Of a stretch of 64,000 bases of DNA, positions 21,565 to 31,926 are shown one piece after another. Below the pieces are notes generated by a model. That model did no database searches. It was given only the letters and a program-made list of their open reading frames with translations, and was not told the origin of the DNA. Numbering within the stretch: position 1 is the first letter of the stretch; each line of letters opens with the position of its first letter. The translations under genes were made by a program, and so were the position numbers. The stretch lies in assembly GCA_947501695.1 (NCBI GenBank), contig CANMWO010000001.1:868001-932000 (forward strand), read 5' to 3'. This stretch comes from an uncultured Sphingomonadaceae bacterium. Its GTDB lineage: Bacteria > Pseudomonadota > Alphaproteobacteria > Sphingomonadales > Sphingomonadaceae.

Positions 21565-22004
21565 TTTCCATAGCAGTTCAAGAAAATGATTTTGAATCCG
21601 GTACGGAAATCAATCGACTGTCAGCGATGGGCGGCGGCGCAATATCCAGTTTTGTCGGGCAAGTGAGAGGCGACGGGAAGTTGCGTGCGCTGGAACTTGA
21701 GCATTATCCGGCGATGACAGAAAAAGCCCTGCGCAAAATTGCCGTTAAAGCATCAGAGCAATGGGCGTTGCATGGCATTACGATCATCCACAGGGTCGGG
21801 CGACTACAAGTGGGAGAGCAAATTGTATTGGTCTGCACCTGTTCTGATCATCGGCAGGCTGCGATTGAAGCCTGCTCTTATATCATGGACCAATTGAAAA
21901 CAGTCGCGCCGTTCTGGAAAAAAGAAATACTGCAAGATGGCACCGAAAATTGGGTTGAAGAACGTCAATCTGATTTAGACGCGGCACAATATTGGAAGAA
22001 TTAA
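21561..22004 (+). CDS. moaE: Molybdopterin synthase catalytic subunit MoaE
   Basis: FVGQVRG, LELEHYPAMTEKAL, HRVGRLQVGEQIVLV, PFWKKE. Confidence 0.96.
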   Translation: MISIAVQENDFESGTEINRLSAMGGGAISSFVGQVRGDGKLRALELEHYPAMTEKALRKIAVKASEQWALHGITIIHRVGRLQVGEQIVLVCTCSDHRQAAIEACSYIMDQLKTVAPFWKKEILQDGTENWVEERQSDLDAAQYWKN

Positions 22005-22927
22005 GCTGCGCTTTCTTTTACCCAGCTTTGTCCTTGCCGCATAATCTCGGCTAAGAGCTTGAACTCTTCCCGGCGCGGGCTGTTTTTACGCCAGACAAGC
22101 GCAATGTCGCGAAATGCGCGATCAGATTTGATGGGACGTGCGATAATATCGGTATGAGCCAAAATGCCGCTATCGATTGCCATTTTGGGCAATAATGTCA
22201 GTCCAAGTGCATTGTCGACCATCTGGACCAGCGTGTGGAGCGAGGTGCCCATCATTCGGGCCGAAGCCCTCAATTCAGGGCGATTGCAAGCCGCGAGCGC
22301 ATGATCCTTCAAACAATGGCCATCTTCGAGCAGCAACAAACGGTTTTCGTCAATATTGGCTGGATCCACCAATTTGGGAGGATCCCGGGGGTCATCTTTT
22401 GGAAAGGCGATGAAAATTTCATCGTTAAACAAAACTTCGGATTCTATGTCACCGCAAGGGAAGGGCAGAGCGAGCAAGACGCAGTCCACCTTGCCATGGC
22501 TGAGCGAGTCGCAAGCCGCATGGCTGGTTTCTTCTTTTAGATAGAGCTTAAGCTCTGGTCGTTCTTGGCGTAGGCGGGGCAGGAGTCTGGGCAATAAAAA
22601 GGGAGCGATCGTTGGAATGACGCTCATTCGAACATCGCCGACTAGCGGTTGGCCAGCAGAGCGCGCCATATCAGAGAGTTCCTCGGCTTCACGAAGAATG
22701 CGATGTGCTTTCTCGACCATTTGTTTGCCAAGTTCCGTAAAGCGCACGACACGGCGGGTTCGTTCCACCAACATCACATCAAGCAACGTCTCTAGCTCCT
22801 TAATACCTGCGGACAATGTTGATTGTGTCACGTAGCAAGCTTCTGCAGCCCGCCCGAAATGGCCATGTTCTTCGAGCGCCACCAGATATTGCAGCTGTTT
22901 GAGCGTAGGTAGATAGTTTGACATCAT
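22001..22927 (-). CDS. oxyR: Hydrogen peroxide-inducible LysR regulator OxyR
   Basis: LysR HTH; LLEDGHCLKDHALAAC keeps both OxyR redox cysteines. Confidence 0.9.
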   Translation of the reverse strand: MMSNYLPTLKQLQYLVALEEHGHFGRAAEACYVTQSTLSAGIKELETLLDVMLVERTRRVVRFTELGKQMVEKAHRILREAEELSDMARSAGQPLVGDVRMSVIPTIAPFLLPRLLPRLRQERPELKLYLKEETSHAACDSLSHGKVDCVLLALPFPCGDIESEVLFNDEIFIAFPKDDPRDPPKLVDPANIDENRLLLLEDGHCLKDHALAACNRPELRASARMMGTSLHTLVQMVDNALGLTLLPKMAIDSGILAHTDIIARPIKSDRAFRDIALVWRKNSPRREEFKLLAEIMRQGQSWVKESAA

Positions 22928-23076
22928 TTGGTCCTTCGATGAATAGGCTCTCGGTAATTCAATATGGTGATAAATACGAGTGCAAAAGGACAGGTTTCAA
23001 ATGAGTTGCAAGAAAGGACTGGAAATTTTGCTCTTCGAACCTTAGTTTGTAAATTGTAAAATCTCCGGAGGAAAAT

Positions 23077-23781
23077 ATGTTTCGGGACTTAGGTGAATAT
23101 TTGGACTCCATAAAAGCGCGTGACCCTGCACCTCGTTCACGGTGGGAAGTGCTTCTCTATCCGGGAGTCTTGGCCGTTGGCTTGCATCGTGTGGCCCACT
23201 GGTTGTTTAAGGGCGAGCTCTTTTTCTTCGCCCGGTTCGTGAATCATTTTTCCCGTCTGTTTACGGCAATTGATATTCATCCAGGCGCCAAGATTGGCCG
23301 TCATTTATTTATAGATCACGGATTCTCGGTTATTGGTGAGACTGCTGAAATTGGCGATAATGTAACGATTTATCAGTGCGTGACGCTGGGTGGAACGAAC
23401 CCGACCAACGGAGTAGGCGGAAAGCGTCATCCGACTATAGAGAATGACGCTATTTTGGGTTCTGGTGCGCAGATATTGGGACCGATTATCGTCGGTAAAA
23501 GATCACGCATTGGTGCAAATGCGGTTGTAACACAGGATGTTCCCGAAGGCGCAACGATGGTTGGCGTTCGAGCCCGTCCGACGCTGGTTCAAGTAGAGCA
23601 ATATCAAGAAGAATTCACTCCCTATGGTACGCCGTGCAGCGAGGTTTTCGACCCTTCGACGCAGAAGTTGGAAATTTTGCAATGTGAAATGGAGCAATTG
23701 CAAAAGCGCATCGCTGCCTATGCAGAGGGGCGTGACAAGGCCGATGACAGCGACGCGGAAAGCAAACGAGATAGCGCCTGA
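23077..23781 (+). CDS. cysE: Serine O-acetyltransferase
   Basis: IDIHPGAKIGRHLFIDHGFSVIGETAEIGDNVTIYQCVTLGGT left-handed beta-helix hexapeptides. Confidence 0.95.
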   Translation: MFRDLGEYLDSIKARDPAPRSRWEVLLYPGVLAVGLHRVAHWLFKGELFFFARFVNHFSRLFTAIDIHPGAKIGRHLFIDHGFSVIGETAEIGDNVTIYQCVTLGGTNPTNGVGGKRHPTIENDAILGSGAQILGPIIVGKRSRIGANAVVTQDVPEGATMVGVRARPTLVQVEQYQEEFTPYGTPCSEVFDPSTQKLEILQCEMEQLQKRIAAYAEGRDKADDSDAESKRDSA

Positions 23782-24137
23782 TGCGCTCTGAAGATTCCAA
23801 CGTTTCTTCGTTCCCCCATAGGCATACATCGGTCGCGCAAGTAGGTTTTGAGCGAAAAGAAATCGAGCGTATTCTCAACTTATATGGGCGAATGGTCGCC
23901 GCTGGACATTGGCGCGATTATGCTATGGATATGAGCAAGGATGCTGCTATTTTTGCTGCTTTTCGTCGGACGTCTGAAAGGCCGCAAATGCGGATTGAGA
24001 AACGTCCGGCCGATCGCAACAAGCAAGGTATGTGGACGTTGCATGGTGAGCATGGACAGATATTGAAGCGCGGTCATGATCTTGCCGGGGTACTTGCCCC
24101 AATGGAACGCAAGTTGCTGAAATTGGTCTCAGATTAA
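23781..24137 (+). CDS. DUF2794 family protein
   Basis: VGFERKEIERILNLYGRMVAAGHWRDYAMDM...; overlaps the cysE stop. Confidence 0.88.
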   Translation: MRSEDSNVSSFPHRHTSVAQVGFERKEIERILNLYGRMVAAGHWRDYAMDMSKDAAIFAAFRRTSERPQMRIEKRPADRNKQGMWTLHGEHGQILKRGHDLAGVLAPMERKLLKLVSD

Positions 24138-24182
24138 GACGTTTTAGTTCCATAAACTGCAAAAAAGATGTTCGTAAAAAAA

Positions 24183-24200
24183 CTGCAATAAAACTGACGT
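24183..24200 (+). promoter_or_regulatory. Candidate Pho box upstream of the porin gene
   Basis: CTGCAATAAAACTGACGT matches CTGTCATAAATCTGTCAT at 13/18. Confidence 0.5.
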
Positions 24201-24266
24201 TTTCTCGAAACGTAACCATCATACAGCGGTAACCAACACGCTATCAATTGGTTAGGGATTCGATAC

Positions 24267-25622
24267 ATGACACTCAAAACTCTCCTCATTGGCGGTGCCG
24301 CTATCGTTGCACTGGTTCCAGCTCAGGCATATGCCGCTCCCATTTCGAGCGAAGAAGCGGCTGCACTTATAGAACGGCTCAATCAACTCGAACAGGAAGT
24401 CGTGAGCTTGCGTAAGCAGCTTGGAAATGTTGAAACGGTGCAGCAACAACAAGGCGAGCAGGTTGCCAAGGTCGAAAAGGTGACGCAGGTAAAAGAAAAA
24501 ACCAGCATCAAGTTTAAGGGTGCCCCAGAACTAAAGACCGACGATGGCTGGAGCTTTAAACCACGTGGTCGTATCCTTTATGATTTCAATAATTTGTCAT
24601 CTGTACCGTCAACAATTGATATTGCCGGAGAGGGCTTTTCCAATGAAGCGCGTCGTGTACGGCTTGGTGTTCAGGGTAAAATTCCGGGTGGTTTTGGATA
24701 TAAGCTTGAGGCGGACCTTTTAGATGGCGTGGAGCTAACGGATGCTTATCTGGACTATAAAAGTGGCGGACTAACGGTAACCGTTGGACAACATAATAAT
24801 TTTCAGTCGCTCGAAGAAATATCAAGTAGTAATGATACCAGCTTTATCGAACGTTCAGCCTTTACAGATGCTTTTGGTTTTCAACGTAAAGTCGGCGTTT
24901 CGGCGGCTTACAAGACTGGCGATGTGTTGCTACAGGGCGGTGTATTTACCGACAACATAGATGATCTGAGCGACGGTAATGATAGCATTAGTATTGACGG
25001 TCGCGTTGTTTTTGCACCGAAATTGGGCGATGCTCAACTTCACCTCGGCGGCTCTGTTCACTGGACTGATCTTGGGGATACAATAGATTCAGTTCGGTAC
25101 CGCCAACGGCCTTTGATCCACAGCGTTGGAACACGCTTTATCAATACCGATAACATTGCTGCCGACGAGCAACTGACTTATGGCCTTGAAGCAGCGGTAA
25201 TCTCTGGACGTTTCCATGCGGCAGCCGAAACTCATTGGGCAAAAGTCAGTCGACCGGGATTGGCTAATCCCACATTCTTTGGTGGCTCGATCGAAGCTGG
25301 GCTATTCCTGACAGATGACAAGCGCGAATATAAGGGTGGTGTATTTAAAGGCGTGAAGGTTAAAAATCCGATCGGTTCCGGAGGCTCTGGTGCCTGGCAG
25401 GTGAATGTACGCTATGATCGCCTTGACCTTACTGACGCCGGAATCATTGGTGGAACGCAGGACGGCTATATGGCTTCATTGATCTGGACGCCGGTCGACT
25501 ATGTCCGCTTCCTCGTGAATTACGGCCATCTGTCTTATGGTAATGCGCTTGGTATCGTGACGGGAGCCCCCGATGATTATTCGGTCGATGTGATTGGAGC
25601 GCGGGCGCAAATTGCTTTTTAG
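24267..25622 (+). CDS. OprO/OprP-type (phosphate-selective) porin
   Basis: Signal peptide, coiled-coil N-terminus, GWSFKPRGRILYDFNNL, beta-barrel ending in F; beside the pho locus. Confidence 0.88.
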   Translation: MTLKTLLIGGAAIVALVPAQAYAAPISSEEAAALIERLNQLEQEVVSLRKQLGNVETVQQQQGEQVAKVEKVTQVKEKTSIKFKGAPELKTDDGWSFKPRGRILYDFNNLSSVPSTIDIAGEGFSNEARRVRLGVQGKIPGGFGYKLEADLLDGVELTDAYLDYKSGGLTVTVGQHNNFQSLEEISSSNDTSFIERSAFTDAFGFQRKVGVSAAYKTGDVLLQGGVFTDNIDDLSDGNDSISIDGRVVFAPKLGDAQLHLGGSVHWTDLGDTIDSVRYRQRPLIHSVGTRFINTDNIAADEQLTYGLEAAVISGRFHAAAETHWAKVSRPGLANPTFFGGSIEAGLFLTDDKREYKGGVFKGVKVKNPIGSGGSGAWQVNVRYDRLDLTDAGIIGGTQDGYMASLIWTPVDYVRFLVNYGHLSYGNALGIVTGAPDDYSVDVIGARAQIAF

Positions 25623-25644
25623 CAACTCCGCATAAGGCAAATAG

Positions 25645-25671
25645 AAAAGGCCGGTTTTGACCGGCCTTTTT
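25645..25671 (+). terminator. Rho-independent terminator (porin)
   Basis: AAAAGGCCGGTTTTGACCGGCCTTTTT. Confidence 0.85.
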
Positions 25672-25697
25672 GTATCAAAATTAGAGGGAAATCTAAG

Positions 25698-26393
25698 CTA
25701 AGCTGCTTCCGTATCCAGGGCATATCCAGCAGAGCGAACGGTTCGGATGACGTCCGGGCGCTCGTTTGCGTTCAGAGCTTTGCGGAGGCGCCGGATATGC
25801 ACGTCGACCGTGCGGAGCTCTATATCGCTATCCTGTCCCCAGACGCTGTCGAGTAAGCGCTCGCGGGAGAAAACCCAATTGGGGTGCTCCAAAAAATGTC
25901 GCAGCAGACGAAATTCAGTAGGCCCCAAAGGAATTGTATCGCCATCGCGCTTCACTTTATGGCCAACGGTGTCCATTTCCAGATCGCCAAAAGCTAGTTT
26001 TTCGCCGGCTAGGGCAGGGCGCACCCGGCGCAGCACGGCTTTAACTCGGGCAATTAACTCGCGCGGACTGAACGGTTTTGTAATATAATCATCGGCACCG
26101 GTTTCTAGGCCACGAATCTTGTCTTCTTCCTCGCCACGTGCAGTGAGCATGATGATTGGAATATTAGCGGTTTCTGAGGATCGGCGCAGGCGGCGGCAAA
26201 CTTCAATGCCGGATAGATTTTCAATCATCCAATCCAACAATATAACATCGGGCCGGTTTTCCTTGACCAGCAGTAAGGCTTCTTCGCCATCAGCTGTGTG
26301 AATGACGTCATATTCTTCTTTTTTGAAGTTCCATGACAATAGCTCCGCTAGAGCCGCATCATCTTCTACCAGTAACAGTTTTGCGTTGGACAT
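25698..26393 (-). CDS. phoB: Phosphate regulon response regulator PhoB
   Basis: Receiver plus winged-helix domain, next to phoU/pst. Confidence 0.96.
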   Translation of the reverse strand: MSNAKLLLVEDDAALAELLSWNFKKEEYDVIHTADGEEALLLVKENRPDVILLDWMIENLSGIEVCRRLRRSSETANIPIIMLTARGEEEDKIRGLETGADDYITKPFSPRELIARVKAVLRRVRPALAGEKLAFGDLEMDTVGHKVKRDGDTIPLGPTEFRLLRHFLEHPNWVFSRERLLDSVWGQDSDIELRTVDVHIRRLRKALNANERPDVIRTVRSAGYALDTEAA

Positions 26394-26397
26394 ATTG

Positions 26398-27123
26398 CTA
26401 TCTCCCGGTTGTAGGCTCTTCTAAAAGATCAGTAGGGTTTTCGCCGCGATCGCGTTCGGGCATCGGTTCACCCTTGGCAGCAAAATAGACCATTTCCGCA
26501 ACATTTGTTGCGTGATCGCCAATGCGTTCGAGATTTTTGGCGATGAAAAGCAGGTGAGCCGCTTCCCCAATATCCTTGGGATTTTCGATCATATAGGTGA
26601 TTACTGACCGGAAAATGCTGGTGTAAAAATCATCAACAATCTGGTCCCGTTCGCTGACTTCCAACGCAAGGTCAGCGTCGCGTCGTGCAAAGGCTTCCAG
26701 AGCGTCACGTACCAGCTCTGAAGCAATGTTTGACATAGATGGTAACAGTGAGGCTGGCCCCAATTTATGAGTGCTGGCAATGACCGGGACACGTTTCGCG
26801 ATATTCTTGGCATAGTCACCGATGCGCTCAACAACGCCAGATATCTTGAATGTCGCGATGAGTTCGCGGAGATCGTCGGCCATAGGCGCTCGTAGAGCTA
26901 TGGTCTGAAATGTCAGTTCATCAATGCGTTTTTCAAGCTCATCAATTAACTTATCTTCTGCGACGACTTCTTCAGCCAATTTCAAATCATGTTTCTCAAG
27001 TGCACGCATGGCTTTAGCTATAGCCTGTTCGCTGCGACCACCAATTTCTGCAACCATTCCGCGCAGCTCGTTAATGTCAGTATCAAAGGCTTTTACGGTA
27101 TGTTCTGTTCCGGTATTGGCCAT
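26398..27123 (-). CDS. phoU: Phosphate signalling protein PhoU
   Basis: HTVKAFDTDINELRGMVAEIGGRSEQAI, LERIGDHATNVAE. Confidence 0.96.
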   Translation of the reverse strand: MANTGTEHTVKAFDTDINELRGMVAEIGGRSEQAIAKAMRALEKHDLKLAEEVVAEDKLIDELEKRIDELTFQTIALRAPMADDLRELIATFKISGVVERIGDYAKNIAKRVPVIASTHKLGPASLLPSMSNIASELVRDALEAFARRDADLALEVSERDQIVDDFYTSIFRSVITYMIENPKDIGEAAHLLFIAKNLERIGDHATNVAEMVYFAAKGEPMPERDRGENPTDLLEEPTTGR

Positions 27124-27152
27124 CTATCGGGTTCCTTCCCTTTTCGATCCGC

Positions 27153-27995
27153 TTAACCGTAGCGTCCGGTTATATAGTCCCGCGTCTTTTCCTGTGTTGG
27201 ATTGGTAAATATGTCTGATGTTACGCCATATTCCACCAGTGTTCCCAAATGGAAAAAGGCGGTACGTTGCGACACACGGGCAGCTTGCTGCATATTATGC
27301 GTCACGATAACGATGGCATATTTGCCGCGGAGCTCGTGAATGAGTTCTTCAATTTTTGCTGTCGCGATCGGATCAAGCGCTGAGCAAGGTTCGTCCATCA
27401 AGATTACTTCAGGATCGACAGCAATAGCTCTTGCGATACAAAGCCTTTGTTGCTGACCACCGGATAAAGCGGTTCCGCTGTCCTGCAAACGATCTTGTAC
27501 TTCGCCCCACAAGCCTGCCCGTTGGAGAGAAGTCTCAACAATATTATCTAGTTCGTCTTTGCTGGTTGCCAGTCCGTGAATACGCGGGCCGTAAGCGATA
27601 TTGTCATAAATCGATTTGGGAAAGGGATTGGGTTTTTGAAACACCATGCCGACGCGGGCGCGCAGTTGCACGACATCCATTTTTGGCGCGTAAATATCTT
27701 CGCCTTCCAGCGTAATATCACCGGTGACCTTAGCGATAGGAATAGTGTCATTCATCCGGTTTAAACAGCGAAGGAAGGTTGATTTGCCGCAGCCAGAAGG
27801 ACCGATGAAAGCGGTGACATTATCCATTGTTACATCGATGGAGACGCCGTTAATCGCCTGTTTTTCACCATAGAAAACATCCACATTTCGAGTGGTCATT
27901 TTCAATGGCCCATCGCCAGCGGAAATGGCTGGAACTGTGGATTCTGTCATAGTCGAACTTTCACTGGTACTGGCGCTGTCTACTAAATCTGTCAT
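27153..27995 (-). CDS. pstB: Phosphate ABC transporter ATP-binding protein PstB
   Basis: [35 protein letters not shown]. Confidence 0.97.
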   Translation of the reverse strand: MTDLVDSASTSESSTMTESTVPAISAGDGPLKMTTRNVDVFYGEKQAINGVSIDVTMDNVTAFIGPSGCGKSTFLRCLNRMNDTIPIAKVTGDITLEGEDIYAPKMDVVQLRARVGMVFQKPNPFPKSIYDNIAYGPRIHGLATSKDELDNIVETSLQRAGLWGEVQDRLQDSGTALSGGQQQRLCIARAIAVDPEVILMDEPCSALDPIATAKIEELIHELRGKYAIVIVTHNMQQAARVSQRTAFFHLGTLVEYGVTSDIFTNPTQEKTRDYITGRYG

Positions 27996-28003
27996 ATCAT
28001 TAT

Positions 28004-29272
28004 CTACCAGCGGGTTTCAAAACGATTGCGTAAATATATCGCAAGAGCGTTCATGGTGAGTAGGAACAAGAGTAATACGATAATCGCGGCCGAGGTTTTT
28101 TCTACAAAACCGCGATTCACTTCATCGGACCACAAGAAAATTTGCACCGGAAGAACAGTGGATGGTTCAACTATGCCGCCGGGTGGGGTCGCGATAAAGG
28201 CGCGCATCCCTATCATCAGCAAAGGTGCAGTTTCCCCCAAAGCGCGAGCCATGCCGATAATGGTACCGGTGAGAATACCAGGCAGGGCAAGCGGCAGAAC
28301 GTGATGGAACACAACCTGCATTTGGCTCGCACCGATGCCCAATGCCGCCTCACGAATAGATGGAGGCACGGCTTTGACAGCATTGCGTCCGGAAATAACG
28401 ATCACTGGCATGGTCATAAGGGCGAGCGTTAGACCGCCGACCAACGCCGCCGATCGCGGTAGGCCAAAGAGATTGAGAAATACAGCCAAACCAAGCAGAC
28501 CAAAGATGATCGATGGAACCGCTGCGAGATTATTGATCGAAACCTCAATCAAGTCAGTGTAGCGGTTTTTTGGGGCATATTCTTCAAGATAGAGGGCAGA
28601 AAGTACGCCAATGGGAAAGGCGATCATCAATGTGATAAACATAGTGATCAACGAGCCTTTCAGCGCTCCCCAAATCCCGACTTGCATCGGATCGGTTGCA
28701 TCCGAATTAAACAGGAAGTTACTGTTAAAGCCAGTGCTCAGTTTATCACCCAATTCTGCAACTTTCTTTTCAGCAAAAGCGTTGCCGTCACCTTTATAGG
28801 CAACGTCAATCTCTGATTCCACAGGCAGATAGAGTGTGGTTTTTGTTTCGATAACATCCGGGTCACTCATTATTGCTGTACTGACCGCCTGCCAGCCTCC
28901 AGCTGAAAATAACTCTCTGCCTTTCTCCCCATATTGGATTTCAACGCTGGCATTCACAATATCGCGGACACCCAATGTTCGAAGATTGGCTTTGCCATTC
29001 GCGCCTTCAAACTGGCTTGCCGAAGCACCGCCAGTCATCGCTGGAAAATCGATCTCGACAGGAAGCTCGGTCTGGGTAAAGCCACGTAGACCGTTTCCGA
29101 CCATCACGATCAGCAGGAAAGCTAGAAATCCAGCCGATAACATTATGGCGCCAAGGCCCAGCGCCTTAAACCGACGCTCGGCAGAATAGCGCTTGCGAAT
29201 ACGCTTCTGCATCGCGTCGCCTTGCCAATCGGTCGGATTGCGCGCTTCTACAATGGCAGCGGTGCTATTCAT
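28004..29272 (-). CDS. pstA: Phosphate ABC transporter permease PstA
   Basis: Permease motifs, position in pst operon. Confidence 0.95.
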   Translation of the reverse strand: MNSTAAIVEARNPTDWQGDAMQKRIRKRYSAERRFKALGLGAIMLSAGFLAFLLIVMVGNGLRGFTQTELPVEIDFPAMTGGASASQFEGANGKANLRTLGVRDIVNASVEIQYGEKGRELFSAGGWQAVSTAIMSDPDVIETKTTLYLPVESEIDVAYKGDGNAFAEKKVAELGDKLSTGFNSNFLFNSDATDPMQVGIWGALKGSLITMFITLMIAFPIGVLSALYLEEYAPKNRYTDLIEVSINNLAAVPSIIFGLLGLAVFLNLFGLPRSAALVGGLTLALMTMPVIVISGRNAVKAVPPSIREAALGIGASQMQVVFHHVLPLALPGILTGTIIGMARALGETAPLLMIGMRAFIATPPGGIVEPSTVLPVQIFLWSDEVNRGFVEKTSAAIIVLLLFLLTMNALAIYLRNRFETRW

Positions 29273-30647
29273 AAGCTTCCCGATATTTTTTCACGACCCT
29301 GAGTGCGATCAAATTAAGTAATAGCGTGACGATGAACAGCACCAACCCAAGCGCGAAGGCAGCTAGCGTTTTGGGACTATCAAATTCTTGATCACCAGTA
29401 AGTAACTGAACGATCTGGGTCGTTACTGTGGTCACACTGGAAAATGGATTAGCAGTCATATTAGCGGCTAAACCGGCGGCCATCACAACGATCATTGTCT
29501 CGCCGATCGCTCGACTTACCGCCAACAGTACACCGCCGACGACGCCTGGAAGCGCTGCCGGGATCAGCACTTTTTTGATGGTTTCACTTTTAGTTGCTCC
29601 CATGGCGAGCGAACCGTCGCGCATCGCACTTGGGACAGCCGCTATGCTGTCATCGGCCATCGAAGACACGAACGGGATAATCATGATACCCATAACCACG
29701 CCAGCGGCTAAGGCCGATTCTGAAGAGGCGCCGGAAATCCCGATGGAAACAGCAAAGTCCCTTAAGGCTGGCGCAACGGTTAGTGCCGCGAAATAGCCGT
29801 AAACAACTGTGGGAACGCCTGCGAGAACCTCTAATATGGGCTTCATCCAGGCGCGGAAATTGGGAGGTGCATATTGGGTTAGATAGATCGCGCTCATCAA
29901 ACCCAATGGGATGGCGACAATCATAGCGATAATTGCGCCAATGAATACAGTGCCCCAGAATAACGGAATGGCACCAAATCCTGTTTCACCGCGCGGACCG
30001 GCCACCGCTTTGGGGTTCCATTCCGTGCCAAACAAAAAGTCTATCGGCGATACCATCGAAAAGAATCGCGCTGACTCAAAGATCAGTGATGCAAATATGC
30101 CGACGGTTGTGATGGTCGCGATGAGCGATGCAAGAAGCAGCGCCATCATGGTGATGCGCTCTATCTTTGTTCGTGCCCTCAGCTCCGGTTTCAATCTCAG
30201 CCAGGAATAAGCGCCGCCCGCAAATACCAACAAAAGTGCCGCAATTGCGCCAAGTGTCTGATAGTAGGATATGGCCGTCTTATAGGGCTCAACCATTGAT
30301 TTGGAGAGCGGATTAAATGCTTTGACCTGTTGGCCTGAGGCAATTGAACGGGCTTCAGCTAATATAGATCCGCGTGCAAAAGCGTCCTGGGGTAGTTGTT
30401 CTGCAGCTGGGCTGGCAAGCGCGGCATCGGTGATTAGTGCCGGGCTAGAGAAACTCCAGATAACTAGAAATAAAAGGGCAGGGCCGATTGCCCAAAGGGC
30501 GACATACCAGCCATGATAAGCAGGGAGAGAATGTACTTCTCCCCTTTTTGTGCTGCTCGTGGAAAAACGACTCGCTTTAACGCGGCCAAAAAACCAAGCA
30601 ATGCCACCAAGAACGATGATCAGCAGGAAGAGAATAGAGCCTGTCAC
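29265..30647 (-). CDS. pstC: Phosphate ABC transporter permease PstC
   Basis: GLMSAIYLTQYAPPNFR, VLAGVPTVVYGYFA, GETMIVVMAAGL. Confidence 0.95.
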   Translation of the reverse strand: MTGSILFLLIIVLGGIAWFFGRVKASRFSTSSTKRGEVHSLPAYHGWYVALWAIGPALLFLVIWSFSSPALITDAALASPAAEQLPQDAFARGSILAEARSIASGQQVKAFNPLSKSMVEPYKTAISYYQTLGAIAALLLVFAGGAYSWLRLKPELRARTKIERITMMALLLASLIATITTVGIFASLIFESARFFSMVSPIDFLFGTEWNPKAVAGPRGETGFGAIPLFWGTVFIGAIIAMIVAIPLGLMSAIYLTQYAPPNFRAWMKPILEVLAGVPTVVYGYFAALTVAPALRDFAVSIGISGASSESALAAGVVMGIMIIPFVSSMADDSIAAVPSAMRDGSLAMGATKSETIKKVLIPAALPGVVGGVLLAVSRAIGETMIVVMAAGLAANMTANPFSSVTTVTTQIVQLLTGDQEFDSPKTLAAFALGLVLFIVTLLLNLIALRVVKKYREAYE

Positions 30648-30684
30648 GGTAAAATAACTGATCCTTGGTTAGAAATATATGCAG

Positions 30685-30722
30685 CGGAATGCGGACTGCT
30701 TAAGATAGCAGCCCGCATTCCG
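30685..30722 (-). other. Intergenic stem-loop between pstS and pstC
   Basis: CGGAATGCGGACTGCT-taagat-AGCAGCCCGCATTCCG, 15/16 paired. Confidence 0.7.
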
Positions 30723-30730
30723 AAAGTTAT

Positions 30731-31774
30731 TTATTTCAGTTCAGTACCAGTCAAAGTCGGCAAACTTTTTGCTGTGTCTGCCATTTGTGTACGAATATCG
30801 TCAGGTGATGCGATGAGGCCAGCTTTCACAAGATAGCCATCTTTTCCGCCTGCTCCCACGAATTCAGTTAGATATTCCTGAAGTCCAGGAATAACGCCAA
30901 CATGCTGTTTCTTGGCGTAAATATAAAGCGGACGCGCTCCAGGATACTCACCGGATGCAATCGCATCATATTTTGGCTCAACACCGGAAACTGCAACGCC
31001 GCGAACCGAGTCGGTATTTTCTTCTAGGAAGCTGTAACCGAAAATGCCCACACTATTAGGATTGGCTTTCAGTTTCTGGACGATCAAATTGTCATTTTCA
31101 CCCGCATCAATATAGGCGCCGTCGGCACGAACATCGTGACAGATAGCATCATATTCATCTTCGTCGGTATCTTTCAACGCTTTGGTGGCGGCGTCTGTTT
31201 TACAGCCTACCTCCATAATCAGTTCCGTAAGTGCATCGCGTGTACCTGAAGTCGAAGGCGGGCCATAAACGCTGATCGAGATGTCAGGCAGCGAAGAATC
31301 GATGTCAGACCAGTTTTTCGTTTCATTCTTTTTACCAAATGGACGCTCTGCGATGGCCTCGTAAATTTGTGTTGGCGTCAATTTGATCGATGGCCCTTCA
31401 TTGGCTTGCGCGATCGCGATTCCGTCAATACCGATCTGAACTTCAACGACATCAGTAACGCCATTTCCTTTACACATTTCAAATTCGGACGCCTTCATCC
31501 GCCGTGAAGCATTGACGATATCGGCAGTGTTTGCGCCAACGCCGGCACAGAATAGCTTCATTCCGCCACCAGTACCGGTTGATTCCAGAATGGGTGAAGT
31601 ATTCGAGCCATCAGAGCTAAACTGTTCTGCAACCGCTTTGGCAAATGGGAAAACAGTTGAGGAGCCGACTATTCTGATTTCGCTGCGAGTTCCACCTTGT
31701 CCGCCAGAAGCCTGATCCTGACAAGCGGCTAATGCGAGAGTGGACACCGCCAAAAGAGCGATTTTCTTAAACAT
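30731..31774 (-). CDS. pstS: Phosphate ABC transporter substrate-binding protein PstS
   Basis: IVGSSTVFPFAKAVAEQF, STGTGGGMKLFCAG, GPPSTSGTRDALTEL. Confidence 0.95.
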   Translation of the reverse strand: MFKKIALLAVSTLALAACQDQASGGQGGTRSEIRIVGSSTVFPFAKAVAEQFSSDGSNTSPILESTGTGGGMKLFCAGVGANTADIVNASRRMKASEFEMCKGNGVTDVVEVQIGIDGIAIAQANEGPSIKLTPTQIYEAIAERPFGKKNETKNWSDIDSSLPDISISVYGPPSTSGTRDALTELIMEVGCKTDAATKALKDTDEDEYDAICHDVRADGAYIDAGENDNLIVQKLKANPNSVGIFGYSFLEENTDSVRGVAVSGVEPKYDAIASGEYPGARPLYIYAKKQHVGVIPGLQEYLTEFVGAGGKDGYLVKAGLIASPDDIRTQMADTAKSLPTLTGTELK

Positions 31775-31875
31775 TATACTGTCCCCGTTTTTTATGGAGT
31801 GGTGAAAAATTGGCCAAGAATCGGATTTGATTTCTAGCCGATTTGCTGTGTTTAAAAGTCGGCAATGTCCTAATG

Positions 31876-31893
31876 ATTACATATTTATGACAG
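31876..31893 (-). promoter_or_regulatory. Pho box upstream of pstS
   Basis: Minus strand CTGTCATAAATATGTAAT, 16/18 match to CTGTCATAAATCTGTCAT. Confidence 0.8.
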
Positions 31894-31926
31894 AAATATT
31901 ACACCGGGCGGATTTGAACTGCCGTC

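Noticed and set aside
26924-30836. Numerous plus-strand ORFs across the pst operon
   Set aside because: Opposite well-recognised pstB/pstA/pstC/phoU genes; composition artefacts
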